Shown here: piece by piece, positions 11,462 through 22,340 of the stretch | Position numbering within the stretch: the stretch's first letter is position 1 | How the letters are laid out: each line of letters begins with the position of its first letter | NCBI RefSeq assembly: GCF_000471905.2 | Contig: NW_006500355.1 | Location: forward strand, 395,266-459,265 | Length of the DNA: 64,000 nucleotides | Source of the DNA: Amborella trichopoda | Taxonomy: Eukaryota; Streptophyta; Magnoliopsida; Amborellales; Amborellaceae | Direction: 5' to 3' | Translations under genes and position numbers: made by a program | The notes under the pieces: model-generated | Database searches by the model: none | What the model saw: only the letters and a program-made list of their open reading frames with translations | What the model was told of the DNA's origin: nothing

Positions 11462-11518
11462 ATGCCTAGGGGAAGGAATCCTCTAATGGTTGGAAAGGTA
11501 ATAAATAATAATATGTAG
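11462..11518 (+). pseudogene. FT exon 1 remnant (unit 1)
   Basis: ATG at 11462 opens MPRGRNPLMVGKVI, matching the unit-2 start [14 protein letters not shown] with three changes, then runs into unrelated codons and a stop at 11516-11518. Homology to FT ends at about 11504. The break coincides with the start of unit 2, so it marks the duplication junction. Upstream leader sequence is intact, so a short transcript is conceivable but no florigen can be made. Confidence 0.85.
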
Positions 11519-11789
11519 TGGTTATGCCTAGGATTTTTTATTTATTTTTGGGGATAACATTCAAAACTCTCAATAAATATTTTTAAAAAATAATATTTTT
11601 AAAGGTGAATCTTGAGTTTCTAGACACTTATCTCTGGCTGTCTAAAAAATAGGAGGATCATCTTTGTTCAATCTAAGACATTATTTTCATTTAAGTGTAA
11701 TCTCAAGACTTCAATTTTTCAAGCACATGTATTGTGCATAAGATTTTATATTTGGATGGGATTTCTATGAGTCACCCAACTCACATGTA

Positions 11790-11795
11790 CACGTG
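11790..11795. promoter_or_regulatory. G-box (CACGTG) about 880 bp upstream of FT
   Basis: CACGTG occurs here and at the homologous place in unit 3 (24842-24847). In unit 1 the site reads CACGTC (about 10420). Known as a bHLH/bZIP binding motif; a role here is inference from its retention in two copies. Confidence 0.35.
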
Positions 11796-12142
11796 CGGCC
11801 CCCTCTACAATTCACTTAAAGATGGATTTTTTATCCAAATTTTAAAGATTCATCATCTAAGCTAAACTGCATAAATATGAAAAAAAGTAAACTTTAAAAT
11901 GTGCATTTTAGAGATGTTTTTTGGCACCATCCATATCTAATTTGACCCCGTGTGCCTTAACCAACGTCCATCTTTAAGATGAACGTTAAAGGGTCAGCAT
12001 GCTCTTGCACCCGCTCGCTCATGGAACACTTCTCCTTTGTATTTATTTTGTGATTGGTGGCTTGGTTGATGATGTTATGTTCCAAAATTTTTAGACAAGG
12101 TTTTACTCGATGGAGTAAATGGAAAATATGGTCCTTGAGAGC

Positions 12143-12296
12143 TAGGGGTGGCAATAGACCCAACCAAACCCGGGATACGACCGGTAGATCTGACCTTGGG
12201 TCCAGATATACATCCAAATTTTAGAATCAAAACGTCGGTCCTGGGTCTGGGTCAGGGTCCGGGTCCGGGTCCGGCCTGACCCCACCCATTGCAGAG
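12143..12296. mobile_element. 'ggggtggcaat' repeat inserted in FT unit 2 promoter
   Basis: Same insertion position as 10803-10975 relative to the FT leader, with the same 'gagctaggggtggcaatag' left junction and ending near 'cccattgcag'. It lies about 375 bp upstream of the FT start codon. Unit 3 lacks it, so it entered after unit 3 split off and before units 1 and 2 separated. Confidence 0.6.
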
Positions 12297-12589
12297 ATTG
12301 CATTGGGCCGTACCAAGCTGATCCAACATTCGTTGGCTCGAATGATGCTCCTTTATACTTCTTCTCAAAAAAGTGTGCTGCTTTTGTTTGATTCCAGGCT
12401 TTTGTTTATTCTTGGTGTTCCTTTTCTTTCCTTATTTATTTATTTACCTTGTTTATTTTTCAGAGCCTCACAAGGCAACGTTTTTTAGACTCCCCTTAAT
12501 TCATCCATGCACATACAAATAGACTGTGAAACGTGCCTTGGTGGGCATGGGCATAATTCCACCTATTAGAGAGACAGATATATCTTATT

Positions 12590-12671
12590 TTGCTTCTTCC
12601 CTTGTTGTTTGTGAACTAGCCATCTGCTAATTGGATTTTGTGTTTGTAAGAGGTAATAATAGATAGTGGTT
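12590..12671 (+). promoter_or_regulatory. Conserved FT 5' leader
   Basis: The block 'cttcttcccttgttgtttgtg' to 'tgtgtttgtaagaggtaata' directly precedes the FT ATG and is kept in all three units (about 11382, 12592, 25540). It is probably 5' UTR. Unit 3 has a TATA-like 'atataaata' about 100 bp further upstream (about 25447); unit 2 has 'atacaaata' at the matching place. The transcription start cannot be read from sequence. Confidence 0.45.
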
Positions 12672-12978
12672 ATGCCTAGGGAAAGGGATCCTCTAATGGT
12701 TGGAAGGGTAATAGGGGATGTATTGGACCCCTTTAACAGGTCTGTGACATTGAATGTGATATATAACTCTAGGGAGGTCACCAATGGATGTGAGCTCAAG
12801 CCCTCAGCTGTGGTTCATCCTCCAAGGGTTGACATTGGAGGCAGTGACATGAGGACATTTTACACTCTAGTAAGTCACCTCCACCACCATATTCCTAGAA
12901 ACCCTCCTCACCTCCCCCATTTTCTCTCTCTCTTTTCCTGTGTTTTTGTGTATGTATTTTTGATGCTCTATACACAAA

Positions 12979-13009
<31 letters not shown>

Positions 13010-13879
13010 TATATTATATTATATTACATGGGTATGTATTTTACCTATGCTCTATGCATTTGTGCACCATCTATGTTTTCTGCATACGTGCGTGCACAAT
13101 CAAGTAATTTTCTTTGGGCAAGATTTTTGGCTTGTCTCTGTATATATATATTTTTATACGTACATTAACATCTTTATTAATGTCACTCATTAATTATAAC
13201 TTGATAAACAAAAACTTGCATTTACTTCTAACCTTGTTCTCACCTCACCACCGAGTGTCCAATCAAAACCATAATGTTATCTGTCAACAAGCGCATATAA
13301 ATTTTCATTCAGAAGTATAGAATCCTATTTGCCATATTATTAGTCATTTAATAATGTGTGTGGTTTGCATGAGGTTGCAACTTTAAACAATCCAATTAAG
13401 GCGCACTTCTAAATTTTATCATAAATGTAATTTTGATATAAAAAATTCTTAAGATGACTTGAGAATCTATTTTCATCTCTAATTATAAAATTTTGAACTC
13501 TAAAAATAGTTCGAACCAAGTAGATCTATAAACACATGAAAATCTTGAAAATGGATGGTCTAAATAATGTGTTGTAAGATATATTATTCCGTGGACTCGA
13601 AATTTTTTTTTCTTTCCATATTCATACATCTCGATGTCAAGATGATCAATTCGAGGGTTTTTCGACATCCAAACAACCTTTTACGATGGGTTTCTTATAT
13701 AAACTTTTTCCTTTAATTATTAATGGGACTCAACCTCTTAATTAAGGGAATCAAACCCTTGGTATCAACTATCCCAACTTATGCTTAGCAATGTTTGTAT
13801 TACTATTATTATTATCATTATGATCATTGTTATTATCACTATCATTATCATTATCATTATCATCATCATCATTATCATC

Positions 13880-13911
<32 letters not shown>

Positions 13912-13925
13912 CATCATCATCATCA

Positions 13926-13957
<32 letters not shown>

Positions 13958-14641
13958 TAATAATAATATTATTATTTAATATTATTATTATTATTATTAT
14001 TATTAAGAGATACGAGGATCTCTTGCAGGTTATGGTTGACCCAGATGCTCCAAGCCCAAGTGATCCTAGCCTAAGGGAATATTTGCACTGGTAAATAAAT
14101 ATGTTTGAAATATATGTGTGTTTTAGGGTTGAGGGTAAGTATTAGCATTGTAGTGATTGGGTTTCCATGTCCGTGCTTCAGGTTGGTTACTGATATACCA
14201 GCAACCACAGGTGCAAGTTTTGGTGAGCATTATATTCTCCCCCCCCCCCCTCCCCCCCCCCTCCCTCTCTCTCTCCATGTACAGCTCTCACTTTGCACCC
14301 TCTCTCACTTTCCATGTACGCCCATATATGTGAATGAGCATAGAGTCATGCACCTGCCTAGTGCATGATACCTTCGTTGAGTTCTTACATTCTCTATCTA
14401 TCTATCTATTTTAGGGCAAGAGATCCTGTGCTACGAACACCCTCAACCGACAGTAGGGATCCACCGATTTGTGTATGTACTGTTCCGGCAGCTCGGGCGA
14501 CAGACGGTCTATGCACCAAGTTGGCGTCAAAATTTCAACACTCGCGAGTTTGCAGAGCTCTACAACCTCGGCCTGCCAGTTGCCGCCGTCTACTACAACT
14601 GCCAAAGAGAGTCAGGCTCCGGCGGCCGGCGTATGAGATAG
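12672..14641 (+). CDS. FT: FLOWERING LOCUS T-like florigen (PEBP family), intact
   Basis: Encodes a 175-residue mobile florigen that, in the known family, moves from leaf phloem to the shoot apex and acts with bZIP FD and 14-3-3 proteins. Exons 12672-12869, 14029-14090, 14182-14222 and 14415-14641 give 198, 62, 41 and 227 bp; 62 and 41 bp are the classical FT exon 2 and 3 sizes. Splice sites are GT/AG and phases agree. Residues: [20 protein letters not shown] start; [12 protein letters not shown] and [17 protein letters not shown], with the tyrosine equivalent to Arabidopsis Tyr85 that separates FT from TFL1; [11 protein letters not shown], keeping the Gln140 equivalent and segment B; LYN triad; ending [10 protein letters not shown] therefore call an activator-type FT. 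No stop or frameshift is seen. The ATG at 12672 is chosen by alignment; an in-frame GTG six bases earlier is not used. Intron 1 (about 1.16 kb) carries a MITE and a microsatellite. Confidence 0.95.
12984..13025. repeat. (TC)n/(TA)n/(ATATT)n microsatellite in FT intron 1
   Basis: Adjoining short runs of TC, TA and TATAT motifs. Confidence 0.85.
13356..13711. mobile_element. Mutator-like MITE in FT intron 1, empty site in unit 3
   Basis: The 356-bp element starts 'gtgtgtggtttgcatgagg', carries the 'ttgcaac' family arm and ends 'tataaactttttcc'. It is flanked by tttaataat (13347-13355) and tttaattat (13712-13720), an 8/9 match. The same intron in unit 3 reads straight through 'ttatttaattattaatggg' near 26098-26116, an uninserted site. 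The insertion therefore postdates the split of units 2 and 3. Confidence 0.85.
13797..14007. repeat. (ATT/ATC)n microsatellite in FT intron 1
   Basis: About 210 bp of ATT and ATC triplets ending about 20 bp before the exon 2 acceptor. It produces a spurious Tyr/His-rich open frame. Length variation here could affect exon 2 splicing; that is inference. Confidence 0.95.
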
Positions 14642-14754
14642 ATGATGCCCCATTCTCTCTAGGAATTTATTATCTCTCATCTCCATGCATTAGAGAAATA
14701 TGAGCACAAACACCTGTAATAAGTGTAAGGAGAAGCCTATTCTCTGTAGCTATG

Positions 14755-14760
14755 AATAAA
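14755..14760 (+). terminator. Candidate FT polyadenylation signal
   Basis: AATAAA 114 bp after the FT stop codon; the same hexamer is kept in unit 3 at about 26622-26627. Confidence 0.5.
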
Positions 14761-15049
14761 CCATACTTGATGCTTGAAGAGAGTAAGGAAACATGATGTG
14801 GTTGGTTTTGTGGTGAGGGCACAACCATGAGAATAGATTTTCTAAAGGAAAAGTATACAGACTAAGTACAAGGGGTCATACTTACTCTTGTCAGCGGTTT
14901 TAAAACGGGTGGTTATAAGTGACTAGATTTAAAGTTGAAAAAAAAAAGCTTTCAAACTACCTTACACATCCCAGCCGTCAAATTTGTCCTCTAATTACCT
15001 CAATAATGGTAGATAGTATCATAGCATACAATTCATTATCTAAAGGGTG

Positions 15050-15422
15050 TGGTTGGCGTAAGGTTGCAACCTTTTAACATTCAAATTAAGGTGCATCTCT
15101 AAACTTTGCCGGGTAAAATTTTTTTAGGATGGTGCGATAATCTATTTTTATCTTTAATTATATAAACTTTAAAATTGTTGAAATGAAGCGGAATCTATAA
15201 GCATATGAAAATATTGAAAATGGACTGTCCAGATAATGTGTTGCAAGATACTACTTTTAGGACTTGAAATCTCCTTTTTTTTTCTCCATATCTATACAAC
15301 TTGACGTCGAGATTATCTATTAGATATTTTTCCAACATCAAAACAACCTTTTCAAGGATTTTAAAAGTGCACCTTAATTTTACATTTTAAGATGTCAACC
15401 TTATATAAATGTTTTACACAAA
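15050..15422. mobile_element. Mutator-like MITE downstream of FT (shared by units 2 and 3)
   Basis: Left end 'gggtgtggttggcgtaagg' plus 'ttgcaacctt'; right end 'gtcaaccttatataaatg'. The homologous element lies at 27066-27445 in unit 3, in the same position, so this insertion is older than the duplication. Target duplication is too eroded to read. Confidence 0.7.
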
Positions 15423-15684
15423 GGCAAATAAAATTACTATAACAAATGTACCTTGAAATGATCATCGAAGGAAACAAAGAGAGGCCGGAGGGGGGGGGGA
15501 TCAAAAAATTTAAAAAACTGTTAAAAATATATCTAAAGCATGATAAAACAAAGCACATCCAAATGAAGTTGAAAAGTAGTAGAAAAATGGATTTTTAAAA
15601 AATCGATTTGTGCCCTAGGGTATTTTTAAAATTTTCTAAAAAAAGATGGAAAAAAAAGTATTCATGACAAAAAACACTTTCCAA

Positions 15685-16120
15685 TATTTGTCAAAATGAT
15701 GAGAAATATTAAAAAACACATTGCAAATAAATCCCTTATGTTTTGGGATTTTATATTTTTTTGAATTTTTTTTAAATACCACCACCAAAACCAGATCAAC
15801 GAGTACCCGGTTTCGGTTTGACCAGCCGGTTCTAAGTTGGACCGGCTAAGTTTGCAAACATTGAGAGAGTGTGTGTGAAGAAACCAGATGATGTTGCTGA
15901 ATCTTGGCAAAATGATAAAAAAGTATTAAGAAACACATTAAATCCCTTATGTTTTTGGATTTTATATTTTTGGATTTTTTTTAAATAACCAATTGGACCA
16001 CCAAAACGGGATCAGCGAGTGCCCGGTTTCGATTTGGCCAGCCGGTTCTAAGTCGGACTGGCCGAGTTTGCAAACACTAAGAGAGAGTGAAGAAACCAGT
16101 TGATGTTGCTTAATCTTGGG
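15685..16120. repeat. About 217-bp tandem duplication downstream of FT
   Basis: Two copies, each running from 'aaaatgat' / 'aaacacatt' through 'cccttatgttt', 'cccggtttcg', 'ccagccggttctaagt' to 'gagtttgcaaaca'. Unit 3 has a single copy (about 27690-27880), so the duplication is specific to unit 2. Confidence 0.8.
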
Positions 16121-16242
16121 CCTGGGCTATTGGGTTTGAATGTCAAAGATAATTGAGTAAATATTTTTTATTTGGGTAATTCAGTGGGCACTTGTTTTTT
16201 TTTTTTGGGTAATTTGGGGAAGACAGGCTCCTATTGTTTCTT

Positions 16243-16400
16243 CAAATAGTTTAGAAGTTAGTTTTTTAAAGGTATTAGGGGGGCCTTTACCCATTTTTTC
16301 AAATAGTTTAGTAGTTAGTTTTTTTAAAGTGTTTAGTGGGCCCTACCCGTTTTTTCAAATAATTTAGGTGTGAGTTTTTTCAAGGTGTTCGTCGTGTAGT
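16243..16400. repeat. About 57-bp triplicated repeat
   Basis: Three imperfect copies starting 'caaatagtttag' at 16243, 16300 and 16356 with 'gttagttttttaaag' inside. Non-coding. Confidence 0.75.
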
Positions 16401-16811
16401 GTCAGTGGAATGAAAACTACAACGAGGTGCGAAAGGTGTGGAGGTGCTACTACCATGACCCGAAATAAGCACTTTGATATGAGAAAGAGAGAACAACCTA
16501 AGAACTTCCAAAAACAGTAGCATGAAAAGGACTTGGAACCAGGTACGCAATGTATGGTATGTGACTCGGGATAAAAAGCTGTAAACTTTTTCTCTCTACA
16601 AGCTCTCTCTATTCTCTCTCTACAACTTGAATACATCTACTAATCACTTCCCATGACTATTCTTCTGGTTCTTAATGACCAGTGTGATTAATGGAAAGAT
16701 GTTTGTGTGAGAGAGAGAGAGATGGCGCCCAATATGGAACATAATTGGATTTGAGAAAATCGAAACACCATTTTTGTTGTTTAAAAGTGTCATTCAATTG
16801 AAGCTAAACAA

Positions 16812-16993
16812 TTGTCTATAAAGAGACCATTTATCTTTCGTATAAGGAGGTCACAAATTATTCCCACTCATTAGATAAATTAGATGGTTTAGGGTGAGCC
16901 ATGAAGTTTGATTTATTTTTTTTTTGAAATTTTAGAGACAAGAACAATTGTGACCTCCTTGAACAAAAATAAATGATCTCTTTGCAGACAATC
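16812..16993. mobile_element. 182-bp MITE with about 46-bp inverted ends
   Basis: Left 'attgtctataaagagaccat' pairs with the complement of 'gatctctttgcagacaat' at the right; inner arms 'aaggaggtcacaa' also pair. Class not determined. Confidence 0.65.
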
Positions 16994-17506
16994 TTGTAAA
17001 AATTCACAATAGACAAGCAAAAGTGGTATAACCTTTGAGTGTTTGGCTAAAAATCAGATATTCAAGAATTTAGCAATCTTATATACGATATGTTCATGCC
17101 AAGAAATCAAATTCTTTTTTCCCAAACTAATCCCACAACAATAATATAAGTGTCCCAACGCTTCTGCTTGCCTTTAAAAAAAGAAGAAAAAGAGACAATT
17201 ACTGCTACAACTCGTCCAACTTCTCAGGACAATGAATTCAATGGGGATACTTTGTGGGCTTTGGATAGTAATTAATTATTCTTAATGAGCTTAGATCTTG
17301 TTCAAACAAATAGAAAGCCCCTCAGGCGAGTTATTGGTAGAATTCTAAACCTGCAGGAAACAATGTACGCACAATAGTAATGGATAATTTATTGCCAATA
17401 AACTAATAAGCAAAGGCATTTCGATAAGTGCAAACAAACAAATTTGGATCTTGTCAGCTTCAAAATATATTGGAAGGATTCAATGGAAGTAAAAGGAACC
17501 ATAAAA
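16994..17506. other. Unassigned spacer
   Basis: No gene or repeat family recognised. Confidence 0.4.
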
Positions 17507-17514
17507 CCACAAAC

Positions 17515-17704
17515 CAGCGTTTTAAAAAACGCCAAGTCAAACCGGACTCGCCCGGTTCGACTCGGAAATCGTAAAAAGGGGATCGGATCGCCTAAAAAAT
17601 CGGAAATCGTCCGGTTCTAGAGAGAACCGGACGATTCTGTACAGTGAATCGCGGATTCACTGTACGGAATCGGCGAGTCCGACAGTGAATCGGCGAGTCC
17701 GTAC

Positions 17705-17735
<31 letters not shown>

Positions 17736-19027
17736 GTTGTAATCCATGATAGATTTTTTTGTAATACTTGATCGATTTTTTTGTAATCCATGATTCGTAA
17801 TTTTTTTTGTTTTTTTGTAATCCATGATTCGAATTTTTTGGTTTTTTGTAACCCATAATTAGAATTTTTTGTAATTCATGATCGTAAATGTTTTTTTCTT
17901 TTCTTGTAATCCATGATTCGTATTTTTTTGTTTTTTTTTTTTTTTTGTTTAACCCATTGATTAGTAATTTTTNNNNNNNNNNNNNNNNNNNNNNNNNNNN
18001 NNNNNNNNNNNNNNNNNNNNNNNNNNNNNNNNNNNNNNNNNNNNNNNNNNNNNNNNNNNNNNNNNNNNNNNNNNNNNNNNNNNNNNNNNNNNNNNNNNNN
18101 NNNNNNNNNNNNNNNNNNNNNNNNNNNNNNNNNNNNNNNNNNNNNNNNNNNNNNNNNNNNNNNNNNNNNNNNNNNNNNNNNNNNNNNNNNNNNNNNNNNN
18201 NNNNNNNNNNNNNNNNNNNNNNNNNNNNNNNNNNNNNNNNNNNNNNNNNNNNNNNNNNNNNNNNNNNNNNNNNNNNNNNNNNNNNNNNNNNNNNNNNNNN
18301 NNNNNNNNNNNNNNNNNNNNNNNNNNNNNNNNNNNNNNNNNNNNNNNNNNNNNNNNNNNNNNNNNNNNNNNNNNNNNNNNNNNNNNNNNNNNNNNNNNNN
18401 NNNNNNNNNNNNNNNNNNNNNNNNNNNNNNNNNNNNNNNNNNNNNNNNNNNNNNNNNNNNNNNNNNNNNNNNNNNNNNNNNNNNNNNNNNNNNNNNNNNN
18501 NNNNNNNNNNNNNNNNNNNNNNNNNNNNNNNNNNNNNNNNNNNNNNNNNNNNNNNNNNNNNNNNNNNNNNNNNNNNNNNNNNNNNNNNNNNNNNNNNNNN
18601 NNNNNNNNNNNNNNNNNNNNNNNNNNNNNNNNNNNNNNNNNNNNNNNNNNNNNNNNNNNNNNNNNNNNNNNNNNNNNNNNNNNNNNNNNNNNNNNNNNNN
18701 NNNNNNNNNNNNNNNNNNNNNNNNNNNNNNNNNNNNNNNNNNNNNNNNNNNNNNNNNNNNNNNNNNNNNNNNNNNNNNNNNNNNNNNNNNNNNNNNNNNN
18801 NNNNNNNNNNNNNNNNNNNNNNNNNNNNNNNNNNNNNNNNNNNNNNNNNNNNNNNNNNNNNNNNNNNNNNNNNNNNNNNNNNNNNNNNNNNNNNNNNNNN
18901 NNNNNNNNNNNNNNNNNNNNNNNNNNNNNNNNNNNNNNNNATTCACGATCCGGATCGCCGATTCGCCGATCCGGATCGGTTTTTTGAAAGCCCGATCCGG
19001 ATCACCGATCCGTTTTTTAAACCATTG
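17515..19027. mobile_element. hAT-type non-autonomous element containing gap 1
   Basis: Flanked by a perfect 8-bp repeat ccacaaac at 17507-17514 and 19028-19035, the hAT hallmark. Ends are 'cagcgttttaaaaaacg' and, reversed, 'caatggtttaaaaaacgg', followed by stretches rich in 'gatccggatcg'/'cgatccgg' motifs. The left interior is a tandem array of 'ttgtaatccatgattcg' units with long T runs (about 17737-17972) entering the gap. No transposase is seen. The N run (17973-18940) means true length is unknown. Confidence 0.85.
17973..18940. other. Assembly gap 1 (968 N)
   Basis: Unsequenced bases; open frames that cross it are artefacts. Confidence 1.
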
Positions 19028-19035
19028 CCACAAAC

Positions 19036-19539
19036 TAATGAAGATATTTATGTGGTTTTTAATATTTAATAAATTGATTAAATGGCCTGAAATCACACCC
19101 AACCAAGAACCATTCAAATTAAATTAAAAAAATACCTCTTATGAAATGCTATTGAAAAGCAAAACAAAAACTATTGCCCACATTCATTTCATTGTAATAT
19201 GAAGGCCATTATGCCATAGCCACACTCTGCAGATGCAAAGAATTATTTATCCATATAAAAGTGTGAATCTAACTATTTGGGGGTTTGCCACAAATAAACC
19301 AAGTTCAGGAAGTGGCGATGTCTCGCCAAATAAATTCCAACATGAAGAATACCAAAATGTCTAAAGAACCACTGGAAATAGCTACAGTGGATAAAAATTA
19401 GTATCATAATAAATAAAAAGATGAAAGGTCTCTTTTATATGATTAATTTAAGCTCCCAGCCAAAAACGAGAAAGATCCGAATTCAGTAGTGCCTGAAACA
19501 ACAATTGGACGGTTCAGGAGGAACTTGGATGTATAATAG
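19036..19539. other. Unassigned spacer
   Basis: No gene recognised between the hAT element and the LINE. Confidence 0.4.
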
Positions 19540-21328
19540 AAACAATCAAAACTTAGAAGAATATAAAAATATTAAGAAAAATGGTAAAACAAATAGTAAG
19601 TAAAGTAAAACTTAAGGTATAAGATAATCTATGCAATAAACTGAGAACAAGAGAAGGTGAAAAAGATGTCTTCTAATTAGCAAAGATAAGAGAGAAAGAA
19701 TGTAGGGATCTAAACCATATTAGATGCATTAACAATGAAGATCAAATGGTCTTGGTGAATGATGACCACGTCAACAAAAAGTAAAAAGTTTATTTTAAAA
19801 AATTATTAAATGATGAACACAATGGGAACATAGAGATAGAAGGAACTGGTATAAATGAGGGCAGAGGTCATAGATACATTCGTAGGATTAGGATATCATA
19901 AGTGAAAGAAGAATTGAAAATGATGAAGATAAAAAAGGCTTTTGGACCAGATGGTATTCCGATAGAGGTTTGGAAGTGCATGGAAGATATTGATATTGAC
20001 TGGCTGACGATGTTGTTCAATAAGGTGTTGACAACAAAAAAAATGCCAGACGAATGGAGGAAAAGTATTGTGGTACTATTTACAAGAACAAATGAGATAT
20101 CCAGAATTATACGAACTATCGAGGGATCAAGCTTATGAGTCACACTATGAAGCTCAAAGAGAGAGTGATTGAGCAACAACTAAGGTATGAAACAAATGTA
20201 TCTAAAAATGAGTTTGGTTTTTTGCCAGGAAGGTCAATAAACGAGGCTATTTTCCTACTTAAGCAACTGATTGAGAAGTGTAGGACGAAGAAAAAAGACC
20301 TTTACATGGTCTTTTGTTGACCTAAAAAAAGCTTATAATAGAGTACCTCGAGATTTGATTTGAAGGGTATTAGAAAAGGAGTCTTCAAACACTACATTGA
20401 CTTGGTGAGAGATATGTACGATGGAACGCGAACGAGTGTGTGAACAACTAATGGAGAGACGAGTGAGTTTTTAGTGACAATAGGTCTACATCAAGGGTTA
20501 GCATTGAGCCTGTATCTCTTTGTCTGAGTTAAGGATGACTTAACAGGGCACCTGCAGGATGAGGTAGTATGGTACATGTTGTTTGCAAATGACATAGTTT
20601 TGATTGTTGAGACTTGAGCATCAACACAAAGTTAGAACTTTGGAGGGATGCTCCAGAATCTAAAGGTTTTAAAATTAGCCGGACTATGACAAAGTGTATG
20701 TAATCCAAGTTTAGTAATAATAGGAGTAGAGATGAGGAAATAGTTAAGATTGACGGTCAGGAAGTACAAAAAGGACCACCCTTTAAATACCATAGGTCGA
20801 TAATCCAAGAAAATTGAGAGCTTGAAGAAGATGTTGCACATAGAATTAAAGCTGGGTGGGCGAAGTGGAGATGTACAAATGTAATTTTATGTGATCGTCA
20901 TGCACCAATGAAGCTGAAGGGTAAATTCAATAAAATAGTTGTGAGACCAGCTTTGTTTTATGGGACGACATGTTGAGCGGACAAAAAAGAATATACTAAT
21001 AAAATGAGTGTAGAAAAGATGAGGATGTTGAGATGGATGAGTAGCAAGACAAGAAGGGATAGAATCCAAAATGAATCCATTCGGGAGACTTTATGTGTAG
21101 CACCAAGAGGCGATAAGATGAGTGATGGTAGACTTAGGTGGGCTGGTCATGTGTGATGTTTACTCAGTACAACACCTGTTAAAAGGTGCGAGTTGGAAGT
21201 AGTCCAAAAAGATATAGGGACTTATGATCTCGCCTAGGAAATGACCTTAAATGAAGCAGAATGACAGACTAGGATTTGTGTAGCCGACCCCATTTAATTG
21301 GGAAAAGGCTATGATGATGATGATGATA
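19540..21328 (+). pseudogene. RTE-clade LINE, 5'-truncated and decayed
   Basis: Encodes remnants of the reverse transcriptase half of a plant RTE retrotransposon. In order: EECRDL-like linker and KKAFGPDGIPIEVWKCMED (about 19933-19988), TTKKMPDEWRKSI, NEFGFLPGRSINEAIFLL (about 20208-20262), LKKAYNRVPRDLI, a catalytic FADD box altered to FAND (about 20584), and the C-terminal TRRDRIQNESIRE / VAPRGDKMSDGRLRWAGHV (about 21047-21153). At least six stops and frameshifts separate these. The endonuclease domain is missing. The 3' end 'gaccccatttaattggg' plus (ATG)n at about 21310-21328 is the typical RTE tail, confirming orientation and end. Confidence 0.85.
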
Positions 21329-22340
21329 TGGATCGATCGATTTCTCTACCCGAATCAAAGTCGAATCGAGCAAAACAGTTGGAGGTTTGCAACAAGTGGT
21401 GTGTTAAGGTCCCCGTGACCTTCCCTCATTCTCAAAGCAATATGTCGCAATCGATATGGCATTTCGAGCCAAATTTTTGCAGGAATTTTTCTAACTCAGA
21501 AATGAATGCATCCATATATGGAAATCCATGATCAAAATCCAATTGAGGGGATGAATCCTACTGAGAAGTTGCCTAAATTTGTGAGAATACAGTTTTCAAA
21601 AATAAAAAGAAATAAAATAGCCATATCTCTCCAATCCAAAGTCATCTTGAGCCGAAATTTTCACCAAACGTCAGTCTCGGCATCCTCCATAAAATTTATT
21701 GGTTGATCGTCAAATAACGGCCGAATTCGAGCACAATGACGCGGTATAGAAATGGCTATGTAATTTTTACCTGAAATGGAAAACCAAAACTCAAAATTAG
21801 CAAAACGTGGTGAATCGATGACGTTTTCTCTCAAAGTTGTTGTAAATTGATCGTGGTTGGTTGCTCCACAATTTTATGGAAGAAATTTGGGTTGAAATGG
21901 TGGAAAAATTGTTTGATTTGATGGGTTTTGGTGTGGATGAAGAAAGAAGTCTCCTCGAAGGCAAATAATAAAAAATTTGAAAGTTTAGACCCCTTTTTGC
22001 TAATTTTCAGGCCTAACTCAAAATTATTTTTAGTAATCGAACCCCTTGGAGTCATACTTTTGATTTTCATCCCACCAATTTTTAGTTTTTGACCCATGTT
22101 TACCCCATGTCTATAAAAGCCATCTTAAACTTATTTTTTAAGTGTTAAAAAATCAAAACACTAACCTGGAGAGAAAAATCCTAGCCCTATAGATAGAAAA
22201 TTTGAACTTCCTAAATTACACTACCTCCATCTCATAGCCTCCAAACTACCTCTCAACTTTCCCAAAATCTCCAAAATACCCTTATAAATTAAAAAATCTC
22301 AAAAAATTTTCAAAAATCCAAAAAATATCCAGAATACCAT
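21329..22340. other. Unassigned A/T-rich sequence
   Basis: Short open frames on both strands with no recognised similarity. Possibly old LTR-element DNA, but I cannot show termini. Confidence 0.35.

Larger units (their letters stand above)
10021..11518 (+). repeat. FT array unit 1: upstream region plus truncated exon 1
   Basis: The sequence from 'acacatcattttcc' to the FT leader is homologous to 11519-12671 (unit 2) and 24208-25640 (unit 3), in the same order and orientation. Shared blocks include 'aggaggatcgtctttgttc', 'caagcacatgtattgtgcat', 'gatggagtaaatg', 'ctgcttttgtt' and the leader 'cttcttcccttgttgtttg'. The unit stops 14 codons into FT exon 1, where unit 2 begins. It shares a 'ggggtggcaat' insertion with unit 2 but not unit 3. 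Confidence 0.85.
11519..16640 (+). repeat. FT array unit 2 (contains the intact FT gene)
   Basis: Homologous to unit 3 from about 11540 to about 16640, including the downstream MITE at 15050 and the 'gcactttgatatgagaaag' block near 16470. The right limit is where similarity to 28310-28385 fades. The unit holds the FT gene, an intron MITE, a large ATT/ATC microsatellite and two downstream tandem duplications absent from unit 3. Confidence 0.8.

Noticed and set aside
13795..14094. Tyr/His-rich 99-codon frame
   Set aside because: Translation of the ATT/ATC microsatellite in FT intron 1 joined to exon 2.
14365..14703. 112-codon + frame over FT exon 4 and the 64-codon minus frame at 14411-14605
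   Set aside because: Out-of-frame shadows of FT exon 4; same for 26280-26617 in unit 3.
17876..19117. Very long open frames across N runs (also 30049-31092)
   Set aside because: They exist only because N codons contain no stops; no real sequence supports them.
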